Assembly: GCA_937996755.1 (NCBI GenBank)
Contig: CALKUS010000135.1
Location: forward strand, 1 to 43,340
Direction: 5' to 3'
DNA: 43,340 nt
Source: an uncultured Pseudomonadota bacterium
GTDB lineage: Bacteria > Pseudomonadota > Gammaproteobacteria > Xanthomonadales > Ahniellaceae
Part shown: positions 39,882-43,340 of the stretch, in pieces
Layout: each line of letters begins with the position of its first letter
Position numbering within the stretch: the first letter of the stretch is position 1
The notes under the pieces: generated by a model
What the model saw: the letters and a program-made list of their open reading frames with translations, nothing else
What the model was told of the DNA's origin: nothing
The model's database searches: none
Translations under genes and position numbers: made by a program

Positions 39882-41906
39882 ATGCGTATCCGCATCGCGC
39901 CGCTGGCGTTGGCCATCGCAGTTTCGTTCGCCGCCACGGCGAGCGCCCACACGAACGACCACGGCCTCGACCGCCGGAACTTCGACGAGAAGGCCGCGCC
40001 GTGCACGGACTTCTACCGCTACGCCAACGGCGGCTGGCTCGACTCCAACCCGATCCCGGCCGAGTACTCGGCCTGGGGCATCGGCAACGAGATGCGCGAG
40101 CGCAACCTGAACCTCCTCAAGCAGATCCTCGAGGAGAGCTCGAAGGAAGCCGCCAAGCCGGGCTCCAACGCGCAGAAGATCGGCGACTTCTACGCCTCGG
40201 CGATGGATGAGGCGGGCATCGAGAAGGCCGGTTACGACCCGATCAAGCCCGACCTCGCGAAGATCGACGCGCTGGAGTCGAAGGAAGACGTCGTCGCGCT
40301 CATCGACGCGTGGCACGCGCAGGGCATCCAGCCGCTGTTCGGCTTCGGCTCGCTCGGCGACCTCAAGAATTCCTCGATGAACATCGCGTACGCCGTGCAG
40401 GGCGGCCTCGGCCTGCCGGAACGCGAGTACTACCTGAAGACGGGCGCCGAGGACCAGGCGCTGCGCGACAAGTACGTCGCGCACATCGAGAAGCTGCTCA
40501 CGCTCGCCGGCCAGGAAGCCGCCTCCGCGAAGCAGCAGGCGCAGTGGATCCTCGCGATGGAAACGCGCCTCGCGAAGGCGTCGATGGACAAGGTCGCGCT
40601 GCGCGACCCGGGCAACTACTACAACATCGTCACGGTCGCGGACGCCGACAAGAAGACGCCGAACCTGCCGTGGTCGAAGTACCTCGCGGCGAACGGCCTG
40701 GCGCTCGACACGTTCTCGCTGGCGCAGCCGGGCTTCTTCGACGAAGCGAACAAGATGGTCGCCGACGTCCCGGTCGAGCAGTGGCAGGCCTACCTGCGCT
40801 GGAACCTCGTGTCGTTCGCCGCGCCGTACCTGTCGAGCGCGTTCGTGAACGAGGACTTCGAGTTCAATGGCAGGGCACTGACGGGTGCGAAGGAGCTGCG
40901 TCCACGCTGGAAGCGGGTGATGGACGTGACGAGCAACAACCTCGGCGAGGCGCTCGGCGAGCTGTACGTCGCGCGCACGTTCCCGCCGGAAGCGAAGGCG
41001 AAGGGCCTCGCGCTCGTGCAGAACCTGCAGAAGGCGCTGAAGGCCCGGCTCGAGAAGCTCGAGTGGATGGGCGACGAGACGAAGAAGAAGGCGATGGAGA
41101 AGTTCGCCTCGTTCACGCCGAAGATCGGCTACCCCGACAAGTGGCGCGATTATTCCGCGCTGACCATCACGCGCGGCCACTACCTCGACAACGTGCGCGC
41201 CGGCACGGCGTTCGAGGCGAAGCGCCAGCTCGCGAAGATCGGCAAGCCGGTCGACAAGGCCGAATGGGGCATGACGCCGCAGACCGTCAACGCGTACTAC
41301 AACCCGCTGCAGAACGAGATCGTGTTCCCGGCCGCCATCATGCAGCCGCCGTTCTTCGACCCGAAGGCCGACGACGCGGTGAACTACGGCGCGATGGGCG
41401 GCGTCATCGGCCACGAGCTGATGCACGGGTTCGACGACCAGGGCTCGAAGTTCGACGCGAAGGGCAATTACGTCAGCTGGTGGACCGACCAGGACCGCAA
41501 GCTGTTCGAGGAGCGCACGGCGAAGCTCGTGAAGCAGTACAACGGCTACGTCGCCATCGACGACCTGCACGTGAACGGTGAGCTGACGCTCGGCGAGAAC
41601 ATCGGCGATTTCGGCGGCCTGCTCGTCGCGTTCGACGCATTCCACATGACCGAGCAGGCGAAGAAGGGCGAGAAGATCGACGGCCTGACCCCGGACCAGC
41701 GCTTCTTCCTGTCGTGGGCGCAGTCCTGGCGCCGCACGTACCGCCCCGAGGCGCTGAAGCTGCAGGTCAACACCGACCCGCACTCGCCGTCCAACTTCCG
41801 CGTGATCGGCCCGATCTCGAACATGGACTCGTTCGCGAAGGCCTTCTCGTGCAAGGCCGGCGACAAGATGGTGAATAGCGGCGATTCCAAGGTCGAGATC
41901 TGGTGA
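39882..41906 (+). CDS. pepO: M13-family zinc metallopeptidase (PepO/neprilysin-like), exported
   Basis: 674 residues, full length. A signal peptide (MRIRIAPLALAIAVSFAATA, cut near ASA) is followed by the peptidase M13 N-domain (PCTDFYRYANGGWLDSNPIP). The catalytic HELMH is at 511-515, with the third zinc ligand in ELTLGENIGDFGG and the substrate-binding NAYYNP. A C-terminal FRVIGPISNMDSFAKAFSC tail and final W are family hallmarks. These enzymes cut short peptides in the periplasm. ATG 39882 was chosen over an upstream TTG because it starts the signal peptide. A terminator follows 7 bp after the stop. Confidence 0.96.
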   Translation: MRIRIAPLALAIAVSFAATASAHTNDHGLDRRNFDEKAAPCTDFYRYANGGWLDSNPIPAEYSAWGIGNEMRERNLNLLKQILEESSKEAAKPGSNAQKIGDFYASAMDEAGIEKAGYDPIKPDLAKIDALESKEDVVALIDAWHAQGIQPLFGFGSLGDLKNSSMNIAYAVQGGLGLPEREYYLKTGAEDQALRDKYVAHIEKLLTLAGQEAASAKQQAQWILAMETRLAKASMDKVALRDPGNYYNIVTVADADKKTPNLPWSKYLAANGLALDTFSLAQPGFFDEANKMVADVPVEQWQAYLRWNLVSFAAPYLSSAFVNEDFEFNGRALTGAKELRPRWKRVMDVTSNNLGEALGELYVARTFPPEAKAKGLALVQNLQKALKARLEKLEWMGDETKKKAMEKFASFTPKIGYPDKWRDYSALTITRGHYLDNVRAGTAFEAKRQLAKIGKPVDKAEWGMTPQTVNAYYNPLQNEIVFPAAIMQPPFFDPKADDAVNYGAMGGVIGHELMHGFDDQGSKFDAKGNYVSWWTDQDRKLFEERTAKLVKQYNGYVAIDDLHVNGELTLGENIGDFGGLLVAFDAFHMTEQAKKGEKIDGLTPDQRFFLSWAQSWRRTYRPEALKLQVNTDPHSPSNFRVIGPISNMDSFAKAFSCKAGDKMVNSGDSKVEIW

Positions 41907-41912
41907 TCGGCC

Positions 41913-41944
41913 GCGCCTCGAACGAGGCGCCGCTTCTTGTTTCC
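41913..41944 (+). terminator. Intrinsic terminator after pepO
   Basis: GCGCCTC-GAAC-GAGGCGC (41913-41930) is a 7-bp perfect stem with a 4-nt loop, followed by CGCTTCTTGTTTCC. The T-tract is interrupted, so strength is moderate. Confidence 0.7.
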
Positions 41945-41966
41945 TCCCCTGCGCATGCGGGGGTCA

Positions 41967-42010
41967 TCGCCTGACGCTCAGCGGTCGCACCAGCGACCGC
42001 TGTCAGGCGA
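41967..42010. terminator. Bidirectional hairpin between convergent genes
   Basis: TCGCCTGA and TCAGGCGA (outer, 8 bp) and CAGCGGTCGC/GCGACCGCTG (inner, 10 bp) form a long hairpin with a 4-nt ACCA loop and a CGCT bulge. It lies between pepO and the lipoprotein gene. No T-run follows on either strand, so it is a hairpin or Rho-type boundary more than an intrinsic terminator. Confidence 0.55.
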
Positions 42011-42083
42011 TGGCTGAGGACATGGATGTCCGAAGGGGCGGCCCAACGAAGCGCCGTCGCGACAGGGACGTCGCAGCAATGAG

Positions 42084-42509
42084 CTACTTCAGCTCCGCCA
42101 CGTAACAGACCCATTCCCCGTCGACGAGCCGCCATCCGCTCTCGATGTCGAGATGCTCGCCGGAATCCGGCAGCAGCCCCTCGCCGCCCGTGACCAGCGC
42201 GTCCACGCGCACCGTCGCGCGATCGCCCTGCACCTTCACGTCGAGCGGGCCGAGCGTCACGCCGAGCGACTGCTTGCGCATCATCTGCGCCGCCAGGAAC
42301 CCGCGCAGCGATTGGCGGTCGAAGCTGCCGTGGTCGCCGTCGAAGTCGTCGCTGACGTGCGCGATGAAGCCGCCGGCATCCTTCGACTCCACCGCGTCCG
42401 CCATCGCCGCGATGGTGTCGCGCAGGCGCTGTTCCGGCGAGTCGCCCGCGCATGCGGCGAGCATCGTCGCGAGCAGGAGCAGGCATGCTCGTTTCAGCTT
42501 GTCTGGCAT
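42084..42509 (-). CDS. Small lipoprotein, NTF2-like fold
   Basis: 141 residues. A lipobox (MLAACAGDSPEQ) gives Cys20 as the probable lipidation site. The remainder looks like an NTF2/SnoaL-type cone: IAAMADAVESKDAGGFIAHV, SLRGFLAAQMMRKQSLGV and SGWRLVDGEWVCYVAELK at the end. Function unknown. It is convergent with pepO and divergent from fadD, with 93 bp to the latter. Confidence 0.85.
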   Translation of the reverse strand: MPDKLKRACLLLLATMLAACAGDSPEQRLRDTIAAMADAVESKDAGGFIAHVSDDFDGDHGSFDRQSLRGFLAAQMMRKQSLGVTLGPLDVKVQGDRATVRVDALVTGGEGLLPDSGEHLDIESGWRLVDGEWVCYVAELK

Positions 42510-42602
42510 GGTGGCGTGTGCTCCAATCGAGCGGTTTCCGAAGTCCCGGCGCAGGGTTGCGCGCGATCCGGGGGCCGGCGGTACGGGGAGGATCGGCCGA
42601 TC

Positions 42603-43340
42603 ATGAGTGTCGACAAACCTTGGCTCAAGAGCTACCCCGCGGGCGTGCATCCCGAGGTCGACCTGAGCCAGTTCGCTTCCGTCGTCTCGGTGCTCGAACA
42701 GGCCTGCGACCGCTTCCGGCACCGGCCGGCGTTCCACAATATGGGACGCACGCTGAGCTACGACGACGTCGACCGTCTCAGCAGGCAGTTCGCCTGTTTC
42801 CTGCTGCACGAGCTCAAGCTCAAGAAGGGCGACCGCGTCGCCCTGATGCTGCCGAACGTGCTGCAGTACCCGATCGCGATCTTCGGCGTTTTGCGCGCCG
42901 GGCTCACGGTGGTGAACACGAACCCGATGTACACGGCCCGCGAGCTCAAGCACCAGCTCGAGGATTCCGGCGCCGTCGCCATCGTCGTGCTCGACAACTT
43001 CGCGCACACGGTCCAGGAGGTCCTGCGCGAGACGCAGGTCCGCCACGTCGTCACGACCGGTCTCGGCGACCTGCTGCCGTTCCCGCGCTCGCTGCTCGTC
43101 AACTTCGCGGTGCGCTACGTCAAGAAGCTCGTCCCCGACTTCGACATCCCGGGCGCGCTCCGATTCAACGATGCGCTCGCGCGCGGCGCACCCCACAAGC
43201 TGCCGCGCGTCGACGTCGGCTTCGACGACATCGCGTTCCTGCAGTACACGGGCGGCACGACGGGCGTCGCGAAGGGCGCGATGCTGACGCACAAGAACCT
43301 CGTCGCGAACATGCAGCAGTCGTCCTCATGGCTGGGGACG
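42603..43340 (+). CDS. fadD: Long-chain acyl-CoA synthetase, 5' part (truncated by window end)
   Basis: 246 codons to the window edge, with the reading frame open throughout. FadD activates long-chain fatty acids to acyl-CoA at the inner membrane. The start MSVDKPWLKSYPAGVHPEVD matches FadD N-termini; the AMP-binding motif QYTGGTTGVAKGAMLTH is at about residues 213-229. Also visible are VALMLPNVLQYPIAIFGVLR and GLTVVNTNPMYTARELKHQL. The ATP-binding and C-terminal domains lie outside the window. Confidence 0.95.
   Translation, partial: MSVDKPWLKSYPAGVHPEVDLSQFASVVSVLEQACDRFRHRPAFHNMGRTLSYDDVDRLSRQFACFLLHELKLKKGDRVALMLPNVLQYPIAIFGVLRAGLTVVNTNPMYTARELKHQLEDSGAVAIVVLDNFAHTVQEVLRETQVRHVVTTGLGDLLPFPRSLLVNFAVRYVKKLVPDFDIPGALRFNDALARGAPHKLPRVDVGFDDIAFLQYTGGTTGVAKGAMLTHKNLVANMQQSSSWLGT

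Overview
The window is very GC-rich chromosomal DNA. Gene content and order point to a gammaproteobacterium of the Lysobacterales (Xanthomonadales), probably close to Rhodanobacteraceae. On the minus strand, the households genes leuS-lptE-holA-nadD, rsfS-rlmH and maf-rng-yhdP-tldD(-darP)-pmbA run in the order known from that group. Other signs are secreted proteins ending in GFE, an M13 peptidase and abundant REP-like palindromes. The lineage is an inference; no rRNA or other marker is present.

Layout. 1-472 is a composite palindrome. 501-10255 carries pmbA, darP (opposite strand), tldD, yhdP, rng and maf. 10277-15675 is an interruption holding a large secreted protein with a strong terminator, a CPA1-type cation/proton antiporter and a second composite palindrome. 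15676-16627 is rlmH-rsfS. 16628-21136 is a second interruption: a PLP-dependent decarboxylase on the plus strand facing a slipin (SPFH/Band-7) gene on the minus strand. The slipin is preceded by about 1.7 kb of mostly non-coding, highly structured DNA with tRNA-like genes. 21137-26219 is nadD, holA, lptE and leuS. 26337 to the end is a mixed region: amidohydrolase, CnoX-like thioredoxin, small P-loop kinase, Ser/Thr kinase-FGE fusion, secreted propeller protein, CadC-like regulator, DUF502 protein, YhhQ transporter, di-heme peroxidase, Sel1-type protein, ThpR, PepO-type peptidase, small lipoprotein and the 5' part of fadD.

Most interesting system. Upstream of the slipin, on its strand, lie two tandem copies of a unit of about 579 bp. 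Each copy contains, 5' to 3', an 81-nt three-way-junction RNA element, a complete CCA-ending tRNA-like gene, a second defective tRNA-like sequence fused directly to that CCA, and two hairpins including a GNRA tetraloop. The copies differ by many compensatory base changes that preserve stems, while the anticodons differ (GTC against ACG). This suggests selection on the fold and not on decoding. A good sigma70-type promoter, a 30-codon reading frame and an intrinsic terminator precede the array, so it may be attenuated. SPFH/Band-7 proteins paired with tRNA-like RNAs have been proposed as RNA-repair scaffolds. The tandem composite architecture seen here is, to my knowledge, undescribed. No RtcB ligase is present in the window.

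Secondary themes are a shared C-terminal DALxxxGFE tag on two unrelated secreted proteins, and a family of intergenic palindromes with arms of 6-7 bp repeats. One of those palindromes supplies the signal-peptide codons of lptE and another the stop codon of darP.
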